A stretch of DNA of 64,000 nt from JAPOXR01 sp963662395 (GTDB lineage: Bacteria; Pseudomonadota; Alphaproteobacteria; Rhodobacterales; Rhodobacteraceae), in the NCBI GenBank assembly GCA_963662395.1, contig OY759511.1, forward strand, positions 248,001 to 312,000. The letters are read 5' to 3'. Made by a program: the position numbers and the translations under genes. Numbering within the stretch: position 1 is the stretch's first letter; every line of letters begins with the position of its first letter. Positions 9,026 to 18,836 of this stretch are shown here, piece after piece. The notes beneath the pieces are model-generated. The model saw only the letters and a program-made list of their open reading frames with translations. It had not been told where the DNA came from and did no database searches.

Positions 9026-9216
9026 TGGTTTCGTGCCAAATTGATGCTTGATCTTTCGAATCTTGCCACATTCGAACGATGGGTTCAACGGTCGTTTCCC
9101 GCTGGGATCGAATCAGCCAGGACGGGGCACCGGATCGGCTTTTGCCTTGCGCCGGGATAGAATGTACATGGTCGGCAGCGGTCGACACCGGGCTGAAGCA
9201 GGTACGGAGTCAGGAC

Positions 9217-12200
9217 ATGGGATTGATTTTCAGGATCCTGGGAACATTGATCCTGGTCCTGATCGTCATCGTCGTGATGGTGGTCGGCCTGCTGATTTTC
9301 CTTCCGGCCGAACAATATGCGGAGATTGCCGAGCAACGCCTGGAGGCAGCAACCGGCAGGGATGTCCGTATCGAGGGCGAGGTGCGCCTTGCATTGTGGC
9401 CGGAGCTGGGGTTCCGCACCGGCCCGGTGACCGTCGCCAATGCACCATGGTCCGAATCGGGGGTGATCTTCCGGGCCCGGGCGCTCGCCATCGGGGTGGA
9501 TCCCCGGACATTGTTCGGCGGTGACCTGCGGATCACCAGGATGGAGGCAACTGCTCCGGAAATCCTGCTCGAGTCGGCGGCAGACGGTCGCAACAACTGG
9601 GATATCCGACCCGATTCCCCGGATGAAGGGCTGGCGACGGTCGACCTTCCGGGTGCGGTACCGGGGAATTTCACCCTTGAGGAAGCGGTCATCACGGACG
9701 GTCAGATCGTCATTGTCGACCATGGAGCGGGCAGCCGTTTCGATCTCTCCGGACTGGATCTCCACCTGGCCATTCCCGACCTTCGCGGCATCACCAATGT
9801 CGAGATGTCGGCGGAACTGAATGGCCGGCCATTCTCGGTTACCGGCACCGTTCGCGATATCGCCTCCCTGGCCAACCGGCAGCCGGTCCCGGTCAGGATT
9901 GATGTTGCGGTGGACGGCAGCCGGGTTACCCTTGACGGGATGGCCGGGCTTGGTCCGCTGAGAATGGATGGCAGTTTCGACGCCGACATCGCCGAACTGT
10001 CATCAATTCCGGAGCTTGCCGGTCTCGAAATGCCATTGCTGTCGTCCCCGCCTGTCCGGGATATCGTGCTGGCCGGAAAGATCGTGATGGACAAGACCGG
10101 CAGGATCTCGGTTCGTGACGGGGTGATGACCCTGCAGGTCGGCAGGGATGGCAACCGCATCGACCTGGCAGATGTCAGTGCCGGCATGAATCCGCCAGGC
10201 GCGGACGGGACCGCGAGCCTGGATTTCACCGCCAGCGTGAACGGCCAGGAGATCTCGCTCGGCGGCACGGCCGGAATTCCTGCCGGCACGACCGGCGGGC
10301 AATCAATCCCGCTCTCCCTCGACCTCGCCATTGCCGGCAATTCCGCGAAGTTCGAAGGCAGCACCGGGAGGACTCCCCTGGACCTCGATGGTCAGTTCGA
10401 CGTGCGAATCACCGACACCGCGGCGCTGGAATCACTGTCGGGAATCGATCTGGCCGGCTTGCGAACGGTGATCGGTGATGAGGCAGAACTCGGTGGCGGC
10501 CTGGCCTATTCGGGTTCGGACGGGCTGGAATTGACCGGCATCCGGTTTGGTCATGCCGGCCAGGCCGGCACTCCCCGCCAGGAATTCCCGGATATCGACC
10601 TCCGGCTTCGACCGCCGGATGCAAATGGCAGGACCGGCTTTGAACTCGGGGCGTCGGTCAATGGACGGAGTCTCGAGGCCAGTGGCAGTTTTGGCAGTCT
10701 GGCCGGCATCCCGGCGGGCCAACCGGTGCCGGTTGTTGCCGAAATCTCCGCGGCTGGCAACCGGGCCACCCTGGAGATCGACGTCAGCCTGGCACCCTTC
10801 ACCGCTCAAGGGAAAATGAAGGCCGAGATTTCCGACATGGCGGCACTCCTGTCAATGACGGACCGGGAAGTTCCGGGGTTGCAGGGCCTGTTCGCCGATC
10901 ACATGTCGCTGGAAGGCAGGATTTCATTTACCGAAACCGGCCTGTTCGTACTGGAGGATGGGCGGATTGCCTTCGGCGGTCGCTCCAGGCCTGTCGACCT
11001 GGCCGGGGTGAGGCTCAACCTGCTGCTGCCGGGGTCGGATGGTATGGCAGGGGTCGAACTCGTGGCCATGATGAATGGAGAGGCGCTGACCATTGGCGGC
11101 TCGACCGGGAATATCGGTGCCCTCGTCGGCAACTCGACCGCCGCTGTGTCGCTTCATGTCGCCCTCGGCCGAAACCGGATCAACCTTGAAGGTGAAGCCG
11201 GGCTTGCCCCGTTGACGGCACGGGGAAGGCTGGAGGCTGATATCTCCGATTTGCCATCCCTCCTTGCGGCGCTGGGCAGGCAACCAGATGACCTGCTGAA
11301 ATCCCTCGACAGCGGCATCTCGGTTGCTGGCGAATTCGTGATAGACGATGCCGGAAGACTCGGTCTGACCTCCGGACAGTTTCGTCTGGGCGATAACGTG
11401 ATCAGGGGAGACATCGTCTTCGATCCTGGCCAGCGCGCCCTGCTGTCGGCGTTTCTGGCCGGCGACACGCTGGATCTTTCTTTCCTGAACCCGGACAGCG
11501 AAGCGTCCTTCGTCACCGACACTGCCCGGTCCGGCGGCGGCTCCGGCTGGTCGAACGCCCCGATTGACGTACAGTGGCTCCAGGCAGCCGACGCAAGAAT
11601 AGCACTTTCATTCCGAAGATTGCTGCTGGGCGGAATTGAGATCAGCCCTGTTCAGACCACCACGCTCCTCGATACCGGGCGTGCAGTTACCGAGATCGGG
11701 CAGATGTCGGTATTCGGCGGGTCGATTGCCGGGCAATTCGTGATCAACAGCCGCGGCGGCCTGTCGGTGCGGGCAATTCTCCGGGGCAGGAATCTCGACT
11801 TCGGCCGTGCCCTGGCAGAGCTGGCCGACTATCACCGCCTGTCGGCAAATGGCGATTTCGAGGTCAGCATGCTTGGCGTGGGCGATACCGAGCATGACAT
11901 CATGAACTCGCTTTCCGGGCAGGTGGCGTTGCGCCTTGGTCCGGGCCGTTACCGCGGCCTGGACGTGGAGGCGATGCTGCGTGACCTGGATCTCGCCAGC
12001 CTTGGCGAGGGGCGCCAGACCGAATTCGACAGGGTTGAAGCGAGCATGACGGTCAATGACGGGGTTGCCGTTGGCGACGACCTGGTTCTCGCTGCACCCC
12101 GGTTGCTGGTATCAGGCGACGGGCGTATCGGAGTTGGCGCCCGTGCGATCGACTACAGGATCTCGACCTCCCTTCTCGATGAGAACTCCGAGATCGAACG

Positions 12201-12456
12201 TTCGGTGCCGCTGACCATCAGGGGAAGCTGGATGGACCCGAAGGTCCGCCTTGACGTGGCCGGATACGTGGAAAGGGATCTGCTCAGCAGGTTGCCGGAA
12301 GTCGAGGACAGGGCAAGGGAGGCCGTGGAGCGCAAGATCGCCGAAGAGGTAGGAAGCGCGATCGGGAAGGTCGAAGAGCAGATTGAAGATGCCCTGGTCG
12401 ACGAGTTGAAGGACCGGGTGGGTGAAGGCCTGCTGAACCTTCTCGGCGGAAACTGA
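9217..12456 (+). CDS. AsmA-family protein
   Basis: Large protein of about 1079 residues with one N-terminal membrane anchor (LILVLIVIVVMVVGLLIFLP) directly after ATG 9217. The AsmA start is clear: RLEAATGRDVRIEGEVRLALWPELGFRTGPVTVANAPW. The body consists of repeated beta-rich units around motifs such as GRPFSVTGTVRDIASLANRQPVPV, seen about five times with variations. The end is the conserved AsmA module with LGGIEISPVQT..L, SGQVALRLGPGRYRGLDVEAMLRDL and YRISTSLLD. AsmA-like proteins act at the periplasmic side of the inner membrane, in outer-membrane homeostasis and probably lipid transport. The C-terminal tail is charged and helical. Confidence 0.88.
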   Translation: MGLIFRILGTLILVLIVIVVMVVGLLIFLPAEQYAEIAEQRLEAATGRDVRIEGEVRLALWPELGFRTGPVTVANAPWSESGVIFRARALAIGVDPRTLFGGDLRITRMEATAPEILLESAADGRNNWDIRPDSPDEGLATVDLPGAVPGNFTLEEAVITDGQIVIVDHGAGSRFDLSGLDLHLAIPDLRGITNVEMSAELNGRPFSVTGTVRDIASLANRQPVPVRIDVAVDGSRVTLDGMAGLGPLRMDGSFDADIAELSSIPELAGLEMPLLSSPPVRDIVLAGKIVMDKTGRISVRDGVMTLQVGRDGNRIDLADVSAGMNPPGADGTASLDFTASVNGQEISLGGTAGIPAGTTGGQSIPLSLDLAIAGNSAKFEGSTGRTPLDLDGQFDVRITDTAALESLSGIDLAGLRTVIGDEAELGGGLAYSGSDGLELTGIRFGHAGQAGTPRQEFPDIDLRLRPPDANGRTGFELGASVNGRSLEASGSFGSLAGIPAGQPVPVVAEISAAGNRATLEIDVSLAPFTAQGKMKAEISDMAALLSMTDREVPGLQGLFADHMSLEGRISFTETGLFVLEDGRIAFGGRSRPVDLAGVRLNLLLPGSDGMAGVELVAMMNGEALTIGGSTGNIGALVGNSTAAVSLHVALGRNRINLEGEAGLAPLTARGRLEADISDLPSLLAALGRQPDDLLKSLDSGISVAGEFVIDDAGRLGLTSGQFRLGDNVIRGDIVFDPGQRALLSAFLAGDTLDLSFLNPDSEASFVTDTARSGGGSGWSNAPIDVQWLQAADARIALSFRRLLLGGIEISPVQTTTLLDTGRAVTEIGQMSVFGGSIAGQFVINSRGGLSVRAILRGRNLDFGRALAELADYHRLSANGDFEVSMLGVGDTEHDIMNSLSGQVALRLGPGRYRGLDVEAMLRDLDLASLGEGRQTEFDRVEASMTVNDGVAVGDDLVLAAPRLLVSGDGRIGVGARAIDYRISTSLLDENSEIERSVPLTIRGSWMDPKVRLDVAGYVERDLLSRLPEVEDRAREAVERKIAEEVGSAIGKVEEQIEDALVDELKDRVGEGLLNLLGGN

Positions 12457-12507
12457 TCTCGCCCGGCAACTGCGGAAGCCCCGAAGGCCGAGCCGGGTTG
12501 TCGGCGC

Positions 12508-13659
12508 TCAGTTGCTGCGTGCCGCTTCGATCTTCCTCCACGCCCTCACGTTTTTCCTGTGCTCGTCATAGGAGATCGCGAACGCGTGACCACCGTGCCC
12601 GTCAGCGACAAAAAACAGGTAGTCGGAACTTGCCGGGTTGAGCGCAGCCCTGATGGCATCGTGACCGGGATTGGCGATCGGCGTTGGTGGCAGTCCGGCC
12701 CGCTTGTATGTGTTGTATGGACCATCGCGCTCAAGCTCGCTCTTGCGCAGCCCTCGTCCCAATGGCCGCTTGCCGCCGGTAATGCCGTAGATCACGCTTG
12801 GATCCGTTTGCAGCAGCATCGACAGGTTCAACCGGTTCACGAACACCGATGATACCAGCTCGCGTTCGCTGTCGATCGAGGTTTCCTTCTCAATGATCGA
12901 TGCCAGAATGAGCGCCTCCTGCGGGGTGGAAATCGGCAGATCCGAAGCCCGGTCTTCCCACTCGGCATCGAGGCGGGATTGCTGCCTCTCCACCATCCGC
13001 TGAACCAGTTCGTCGCGACCGGAGCCGCGCTTGACCTCGTAGGTGTCCGGCGCCATCGCCCCCTCGGGCGGAACCGTGGCGAGTTCGCCCTGAAGGAAGT
13101 CGGCGGCCTTCAGCGCCTCGACGATCTGCCAGCTTGTCAATCCTTCGGGAACCGCGACCCGAAATCCGAGGCCAGTCCCGGACGTGATCAGCGCCGAATA
13201 TTGCTCGGGAGGCGTCTCGCCGGAGGTGAACCGGACAATTTCCCGGGAATCTCCGGAGCCTGGAGCACGCTCATGGACCAGTGTGGTCCCGGTCTCGGCA
13301 GAGACCCGGTACAACACCACGAACTGGTCGGTTGCCGCCGATGAGTCGGTGATCAGCGCCAGGATACCGTCCATCGAACTCTGTGGCGGGATCTCGTAAT
13401 TTCCGTATTTCAGAAGCCCGTTCTGGTCGTTGAGCCTTGCGCCAAGGCGGAATACAAGCTGGCTGGAGATCAGCTCCCGGTCTGCAAGGTCCTGTGCGAC
13501 CCGGTTGAGCGAGGAGCCGCGCTCGATGAAGAAGAAGCTGGCCTCGCCGGATGGTCCGGGGCGGTAGAACTCCCGCTCGCCAAGCTTCCACAAACCATAA
13601 ACCGACCCAGCCGCCACCAGCACCAGCGCCAGGACGATTGCCAGCAGCTTGCGGATCAT
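12508..13659 (-). CDS. mltG: Endolytic murein transglycosylase MltG
   Basis: YceG/MltG family protein of 383 residues with an N-terminal membrane anchor (LLAIVLALVLVAAGSVYGLW). Motifs are FFIERGSSLNRVAQDLADRELI (LysM-like region), APDTYEVKRG, ALILASIIEKETSIDSERELVSSVFVNRL, which contains the catalytic glutamate, then LLQTDPSVIYGI, YNTYKRAGLPPTPIANPG and FFVADGHGGHAF. It cleaves nascent glycan strands and sets their length. The gene overlaps fabF by 4 bp (ATGA), the common alphaproteobacterial arrangement. Confidence 0.95.
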   Translation of the reverse strand: MIRKLLAIVLALVLVAAGSVYGLWKLGEREFYRPGPSGEASFFFIERGSSLNRVAQDLADRELISSQLVFRLGARLNDQNGLLKYGNYEIPPQSSMDGILALITDSSAATDQFVVLYRVSAETGTTLVHERAPGSGDSREIVRFTSGETPPEQYSALITSGTGLGFRVAVPEGLTSWQIVEALKAADFLQGELATVPPEGAMAPDTYEVKRGSGRDELVQRMVERQQSRLDAEWEDRASDLPISTPQEALILASIIEKETSIDSERELVSSVFVNRLNLSMLLQTDPSVIYGITGGKRPLGRGLRKSELERDGPYNTYKRAGLPPTPIANPGHDAIRAALNPASSDYLFFVADGHGGHAFAISYDEHRKNVRAWRKIEAARSN

Positions 13660-14918
13660 GCAGTTTCGGCCCTTGCGAATGCGAGGCAGGCATTCGAGCC
13701 GCCAAAGCCAAAGGAATTCGAAAGCGCAAAACCGATCTCCCGTTGCCTCGACTGGTTGGCAGCAAGATCGTAGCGGTGGTCGACGGCCGGGCTGTCGAGA
13801 TTGATGGTGGGCGGTGCGACCTGGTCACGAATGGCCAGGATGCAGAAAATTGCCTCCACCGCACCGGCGGCACCCAGCAGGTGACCGATCGACGACTTGG
13901 TTGATGAAATCGTTGCCGTCTCCAGCGATGATTCCAGGAGCCGGGAAATCGCTGACAATTCGATGGTGTCGGCAGATGTCGATGTCCCGTGAGCATTGAT
14001 GTAGTCGATGTCCGAAGCCGGGCGGCCGGCATATTCCAGCGCCATTCGCATCGCCCGGAAGCCGCCGTCACCATCCTCGGCCGGCATGGTAATGTGCGAT
14101 GCATCCCCGGAGAGCCCGTAGCCGGTCAGTTCGGCATGGATGTCTGCCCCGCGCCGGAGGGCATGATCCATTTCCTCCAGTACCAGAATGCCTGCCCCCT
14201 CGCCCATCACGAAGCCGTCGCGGTCAACATCAAACGGCCTGCTGGCACGTTGCGGCTGCTCTCGCCACCTGGTGGACAGCGCCCGGCAGGCGTTGAAGCC
14301 AGCCAGTCCGATCTCGGAAATCGGGCTCTCGGCACCGCCGGCGATCATGACATCAGCATCACCGCGCTCGATGATGCGACCGGCATCACCGATGGCGTGG
14401 GCGCCGGTGGCGCAGGCAGTTGCGACGGCATGATTGGGTCCCTTGAAGCCATGGCGGATCGAAATCTGGCCGGATGCCAGGTTGATCAGCGCCCCCGGTA
14501 TGAAAAACGGCGAAATGCGGCGGGGGCCTTTCTCCTGCAACAGTCTTGCCGTCGATGCGATAGATGCCAGGCCGCCAATTCCCGAGCCGACAATAACCCC
14601 GGCCCGGCTGGGGTCGATCCCGCCGGCCGGCTTCAGCCCGGCGTCGCTGATTGCCATGTCGGCAGCTGCAACGGCATACAGGATGAAATCGTCAACCTTC
14701 CTCTGCTCCCTGGCATCCATCCACTGGCCGGCATCAAAGCATCCCTCGGCGTCGCCGACCGGGATTTCACAGGCATAATTGGTCGCCAGATGCGAGGCAT
14801 CGAACCGCCTCACGGTTGAAGCTGCCGAATCCCCCGCCAGCAGCCGTGACCAGGTTTGCTCGATCCCGCATCCGAGCGGGGTGACCGCACCCATGCCGGT
14901 GACAACAATTCGTCGCAC
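13656..14918 (-). CDS. fabF: Beta-ketoacyl-ACP synthase II (FabF)
   Basis: Condensing enzyme of 420 residues with the full thiolase-fold active site: the nucleophilic cysteine in AVATACATGAHAIGDA, the first histidine in NAHGTSTSADTIEL and the second in SSIGHLLGAAGAVEAI. It starts MRRIVVTGMGAVTPLG and ends with NSFGFGGSNACLAF. It extends acyl-ACP chains with malonyl-ACP. The gene overlaps mltG and lies 75 bp downstream of a HisA-like gene that separates it from acpP, where fabF normally follows directly. Confidence 0.95.
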   Translation of the reverse strand: MRRIVVTGMGAVTPLGCGIEQTWSRLLAGDSAASTVRRFDASHLATNYACEIPVGDAEGCFDAGQWMDAREQRKVDDFILYAVAAADMAISDAGLKPAGGIDPSRAGVIVGSGIGGLASIASTARLLQEKGPRRISPFFIPGALINLASGQISIRHGFKGPNHAVATACATGAHAIGDAGRIIERGDADVMIAGGAESPISEIGLAGFNACRALSTRWREQPQRASRPFDVDRDGFVMGEGAGILVLEEMDHALRRGADIHAELTGYGLSGDASHITMPAEDGDGGFRAMRMALEYAGRPASDIDYINAHGTSTSADTIELSAISRLLESSLETATISSTKSSIGHLLGAAGAVEAIFCILAIRDQVAPPTINLDSPAVDHRYDLAANQSRQREIGFALSNSFGFGGSNACLAFARAETA

Positions 14919-14993
14919 TAGCTGGCTCCGGACATCCCGGTCCGGCCGGAAGGCCAGTCTGCCGGCGCTTCGGCCAGCAAGGCGAAGGAAAAT

Positions 14994-15755
14994 TCAGACC
15001 TGGTCATCGTTCCTCAACACCTTTCCTCGGGGTCGCGCCAGGGGAAGGGCCGCTGCCAACGCGTCCTCGATGTCGATCGTCTTGTTGTAGAGCGCAGTTC
15101 CAATCAATGCTCCCTCGACATTCGGGATCCGCCTGAGTCGCCGGATGTCATCGACATTCCTGACCACCCCGCTGGCAATCACCGGCGTCCGGGTCAGTTT
15201 CGCGAGCGATTTGAGCAATGACAGCGAACTGTGCCGGTTTTCGATATTGGCATCGATGTCGGTCACCAGGATCGCGGCAAGTGGCGTATCGCGGTACTCC
15301 CTGATCAGCTGCTCCGGCGCAATCGCGCCTGGCTCGTTCCAGCCATTGATCATGACAGAGCCCTGCCAGACGTCGACAGCCACCACGATCTGGTCCGGGT
15401 GCAGCTTCGCTGCTGCACGAACCAAGTCCGGCTGCAATGCTGCAATCGTGCCGACCACGATCCTCCCGGCACCCAGATCAATCCATTCCCTGATCCCGTC
15501 GAGAGTCCGAATTCCGCCTGCCAGCTGGACAGGAATTCCGACATGGCGAATCAGGTCAATGACCAACTCCCGGTTGGCGTCGGAACGGCGGATTGAATCG
15601 ACATCGGTCACGTGCATCCAGCTGGCTCCGCCAGAGGCAAACTGGCGACCCTTTTCAACTGGATCTATGTGCCAGACCATCGGCTCCTCGATGCGTCCCC
15701 GATGCAGGCTGACACATTTGCCGCCGATGACTTCCATGCTGGGTATGACAATCAC
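14994..15755 (-). CDS. HisA-like TIM-barrel protein with altered active site
   Basis: Protein of 253 residues whose whole length follows HisA (phosphoribosyl-formimino-AICAR-P isomerase): GGKCVSLHRG, QLAGGIRTLDGIREWIDLGAGRIVVGT, IVVAVDVWQG, TPVIASGVVRNVDDIRRL and GALIGTALY. The phosphate-binding glycine loops are kept. The catalytic Asp of strand 1 (AIDL in HisA) is Glu here (SMEV), and the strand-6 motif normally reading EKDGT is DANIEN. The second catalytic Asp (VAVD) is present. The gene lies between acpP and fabF, far from other his genes. It could be an isomerase with changed specificity or a divergent HisA; I would not call it a normal histidine gene. Confidence 0.7.
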   Translation of the reverse strand: MIVIPSMEVIGGKCVSLHRGRIEEPMVWHIDPVEKGRQFASGGASWMHVTDVDSIRRSDANRELVIDLIRHVGIPVQLAGGIRTLDGIREWIDLGAGRIVVGTIAALQPDLVRAAAKLHPDQIVVAVDVWQGSVMINGWNEPGAIAPEQLIREYRDTPLAAILVTDIDANIENRHSSLSLLKSLAKLTRTPVIASGVVRNVDDIRRLRRIPNVEGALIGTALYNKTIDIEDALAAALPLARPRGKVLRNDDQV

Positions 15756-16033
15756 GGCAACTAACTCCGATCGGTGGTGCCTTGAATCTGTGAAGACCAG
15801 GATGGAACTCCTGCTACATCACAATTCCGATTCAAGTCCATGCGTGAATATCAATTTCGGCCGGGTTGCACGGCACGCCACCAGCCCATCCGGGTCGAAA
15901 TGACCTCCGACTCTTGGCATTCTCCCGCCGGAAGCCGGGAAAATGCCTGGCCTCCGCGGACCGAGGCTTTCAGGTGACGGGTTCGGGCTCCGGAGTATCA
16001 TCCGGAAATCAATCCGGATCTCCACCACGAGCC

Positions 16034-16270
16034 TCAGGAGGTGGCCTTGGTTATGAAATTGACTGCATCACCGAACGAGTTGATGGATTCTGCATCTTCA
16101 TCCTTGATGTCGATTTCGAATTCCTCCTCGAAGGCCATTACCAGTTCGACGGTATCCAGGCTGTCTGCACCAAGATCACCGATGAAGGATGCCGATTCGA
16201 CGACCTTGCCCTCCTCTACTCCCAAATGCTCGACAACGATTGCCCTGACCCGATCTGCTATGTCGCTCAT
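16034..16270 (-). CDS. acpP: Acyl carrier protein
   Basis: Acidic protein of 78 residues with the phosphopantetheine site GADSLDTVELVMAFEEEF, the Ser of DSL being the attachment residue. Length and sequence are normal for AcpP. It carries the growing acyl chain for FabD, FabG and FabF encoded around it. It is 297 bp downstream of fabG on the same strand; that gap shows no gene and may hold its own promoter. Confidence 0.97.
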   Translation of the reverse strand: MSDIADRVRAIVVEHLGVEEGKVVESASFIGDLGADSLDTVELVMAFEEEFEIDIKDEDAESINSFGDAVNFITKATS

Positions 16271-16567
16271 GCCTGATTCCTATTCCTTGCAGGGTTTCCT
16301 GCTGTTTCCGTAACATATCCAAAGACATGCATTTTCCTGTCTTCCCCGGAAGGGGTCCAATCAGCCCTATCCCTGGAAAAGGCACGTCCGACATACCAGA
16401 CGCAACCGGATCTGATCGCCATTCCAGTCATTGATGATGGCCTATATCACAGAGCGGAAATTATCCGCAAGAACGCCGCAGGCAACTACCGGCGGCAGGA
16501 AATGCCGGGTTCATCACCAGCAGTGATCCCGAGACCGCCAGGCCGCCGCACTCTTTCGTGCCCGGGT

Positions 16568-17305
16568 TCAGTACATTGCCATCCCGCCATTGACATGCAG
16601 GGTCTGTCCGGTGACGTAACCGGCTTCGTTTGATGCCAGGTACAGGACCGCATGGGCGATGTCGTCAACATCTCCCATGCGGCTTGTCGGGATTCGTCCG
16701 AGAATCGAGTCCCGCTGCGCTTCGGACAGCCCGGCCGTCATGTCGGTTTCGATAAAGCCGGGTGCAACCAGATTGACGGTGATCTGTCGACCGGCAACCT
16801 CGGCGGCCAGTGACCTGGCCATTCCGGCCAGCCCGGCCTTGGCGGCGGCGTAGTTGGTCTGGCCCGCGTTTCCGGTAAATCCGACAACTGACGAGACATA
16901 GATGACCCGCCCCCACCGTGCCTTCATCATCCCGCGCAAGGCGTTCTTGCTGAGACGCATTGCCGCCGACAGGTTGATGTCGATCACCTGCTGCCAGTCG
17001 TCATCGGACATCCGCAGCAGCAGGTTGTCCCTCGTGATGCCGGCATTGCACACCAGGATGTCGAGCGAGCCCAACCGACTGACGACCTGCCCGGGCAAGC
17101 CGGCCACCGCTTCCCGGTCGGCCAGGTCGCAGGGGAAAGGTGCCGCCGCCGGCGCAAGTTCGTCGGCCAGCAACTGCAGGCGGTCAGTTCGGGTCCCGGA
17201 AAGTGCGACCTGGGCGCCAGCCCTGACCAGTGAACGGACAATCGCCCCGCCAATTCCGCCCGATGCACCGGTAACCAGGGCACGTTTTCCTTCAAGATCA
17301 AACAT
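16568..17305 (-). CDS. fabG: 3-oxoacyl-ACP reductase FabG
   Basis: Short-chain dehydrogenase of 245 residues. The NADPH site is LVTGASGGIGGAIVRSL, followed by LVCNAGITRDNLLLRM, the catalytic triad region with SSVVGFTGNAGQTNYAAAKAG (Ser, Tyr and Lys), and VAPGFIETDM. The end, VTGQTLHVNGGMAMY, is typical of FabG. It reduces beta-ketoacyl-ACP in fatty-acid elongation. It starts immediately after the fabD stop codon with no gap, indicating one transcript. Confidence 0.96.
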   Translation of the reverse strand: MFDLEGKRALVTGASGGIGGAIVRSLVRAGAQVALSGTRTDRLQLLADELAPAAAPFPCDLADREAVAGLPGQVVSRLGSLDILVCNAGITRDNLLLRMSDDDWQQVIDINLSAAMRLSKNALRGMMKARWGRVIYVSSVVGFTGNAGQTNYAAAKAGLAGMARSLAAEVAGRQITVNLVAPGFIETDMTAGLSEAQRDSILGRIPTSRMGDVDDIAHAVLYLASNEAGYVTGQTLHVNGGMAMY

Positions 17306-18253
17306 TTATTGCGTACCTTCAAACTGATTCAGAACATCCTTTACCTGCTCCGGGCCACCCACCGCATGGCCGGAAATCGACGAGGCGGTGCGTCTTGCCA
17401 TGCCGCACAGCGCGGCTCCGGAGCCAAGCTCCCAGATACGGGAAATTCCGGCCCTTTCCATGGCAAGAATCGATTCGCGCCATCGGACCGTTCCGGTCAT
17501 CTGCCGGATCAGCGATCGGCGAATCTCGGTCGGGGCGCTGACCGGCGCCGCCAGAACATTTGCCACCACCGGAATTTCTGCCTTGGCAATGTCCACCTCG
17601 TCCAGTGCCAGTTGCATCTTCGCTTCGGCCGGTTTCATCAGGCTGCAATGGAATGGTGCCGACACCGGAAGCATGACCGCCCGCCGGGCTCCGCGGGACT
17701 TGGCCAGTTCGGCCGCGTGTTCGACGGCCGCCGCTTCTCCCGAGACGACAACCTGTTTGGGGTCATTGTCATTGGCAACCTCGCAAACTCCCCGGGCAGA
17801 TGCCTCGATGGCGATGTCGGTGACGGCATGGATGTCCAGCCCCAGCAGGGCGGCCATCCTTCCCTTCCCTTCCGGCATGGCCTCCTGCATGGCACGCCCC
17901 CTGGTCCTGAGCAGCCTTGCGGTGTCGAAGAGTGACAGCGACCCCGATGCGCAAAGGGCGCTGTATTCGCCAAGGCTGTGACCGGCCACGAATGTCACCG
18001 CATCAAGGTCAAATCCCTCGGCCTGCAAGGCCCGCAAGGCAGCAATGGAGGTGGCCATCAGTGCTGGCTGGGCATTCGCGGTCAGGGTCAACTCCTCGAT
18101 ACTTCCCTCCCAGACCAGGGAAGACAGCCTTTCCTCCAGCGCGGCATCGACCTCCTCGAATACCCGGCGCGATTGCGGATACCGGTCGACCAGCGCACTG
18201 CCCATGCCGATGGTCTGCGCCCCCTGTCCCGGAAACACCAATGCCAATTTCAT
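17306..18253 (-). CDS. fabD: Malonyl-CoA:ACP transacylase FabD
   Basis: Protein of 315 residues from ATG 18253 (MKLALVFPGQGAQTIGMG); a longer upstream frame is only open sequence. The catalytic serine is in VAGHSLGEYSALCASG, the arginine in RGRAMQEAMPEGKGRMAA, and the histidine in PVSAPFHCSLMKPA. It loads malonyl groups on AcpP. First gene of the fab cluster, divergent from rpsF. Confidence 0.96.
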   Translation of the reverse strand: MKLALVFPGQGAQTIGMGSALVDRYPQSRRVFEEVDAALEERLSSLVWEGSIEELTLTANAQPALMATSIAALRALQAEGFDLDAVTFVAGHSLGEYSALCASGSLSLFDTARLLRTRGRAMQEAMPEGKGRMAALLGLDIHAVTDIAIEASARGVCEVANDNDPKQVVVSGEAAAVEHAAELAKSRGARRAVMLPVSAPFHCSLMKPAEAKMQLALDEVDIAKAEIPVVANVLAAPVSAPTEIRRSLIRQMTGTVRWRESILAMERAGISRIWELGSGAALCGMARRTASSISGHAVGGPEQVKDVLNQFEGTQ

Positions 18254-18330
18254 TCCAGACTCCTGCCGGTTGCCAGCGTCCTGCCGGCTTGTCCGGACAG
18301 TCCACGCAGCAAAAAAAATCATTGTTTGCC

Positions 18331-18358
18331 TTGCAATTGTCCAGCCTGAAAGTATAAC
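18331..18358 (+). promoter_or_regulatory. Candidate promoter for rpsF-rpsR-rplI
   Basis: TTGCAA (18331-18336) and TATAAC (18353-18358) are 16 bp apart, about 100 bp before rpsF in the divergent fabD-rpsF region. The match to sigma-70 elements is fair. No experimental support is available from sequence. Confidence 0.45.
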
Positions 18359-18457
18359 CCCGCCGATTCCGCGTAACTTGGATGATTGCGGGCCTCTCGA
18401 GCGTGGCGGCGGAACACAATTGACCACGCGGTGAAGCCGGCAGGACAGGAAAGCAAA

Positions 18458-18778
18458 ATGCCACTCTATGAACATGTGTTCATCGGGCGCCAGGATCTCT
18501 CTTCATCACAGGCAGACGGTTTGGTCGAACATTTCGGCTCGATACTGGTCGAAAACGGTGGAACGATCGTCGGCACCGAAAGCTGGGGCCTTCTGAAGAT
18601 GGCCTACAAGATCAACCGCAACCGCAAGGGGCATTACATGTTCCTGAAGACCGATTCTCCGCCGGAGGCGGTGGCGGAAATGGAGCGACTGATGCGGTTG
18701 CACGAGGACATTCTGCGGGTCATGACCGTGAAGGTAAAGAGTCATTCCGACCAGCCTTCGCCGATGATGCAGAAATGA
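18458..18778 (+). CDS. rpsF: 30S ribosomal protein S6
   Basis: Protein of 106 residues starting MPLYEHVFIGRQDLSSSQ at ATG 18458, with a purine-rich AGGAAAGC before it. The conserved segments ESWGLLKMAYKINRNRKGHYMFLKTDSPP and ERLMRLHEDILRVMTVKV identify S6. First gene of the S6-S18-L9 operon; spacing to rpsR is 58 bp. Confidence 0.97.
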   Translation: MPLYEHVFIGRQDLSSSQADGLVEHFGSILVENGGTIVGTESWGLLKMAYKINRNRKGHYMFLKTDSPPEAVAEMERLMRLHEDILRVMTVKVKSHSDQPSPMMQK

Positions 18779-18836
18779 AGGCCGGTCGCATGCCTGCCCT
18801 CACCCCTTCACCTTTGCCAATCCGGGATCCCAAGCA

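Noticed and set aside
12457..12507. Possible bidirectional terminator between the AsmA gene and mltG
   Set aside because: The inverted repeat is weak and no T-run follows in either direction.
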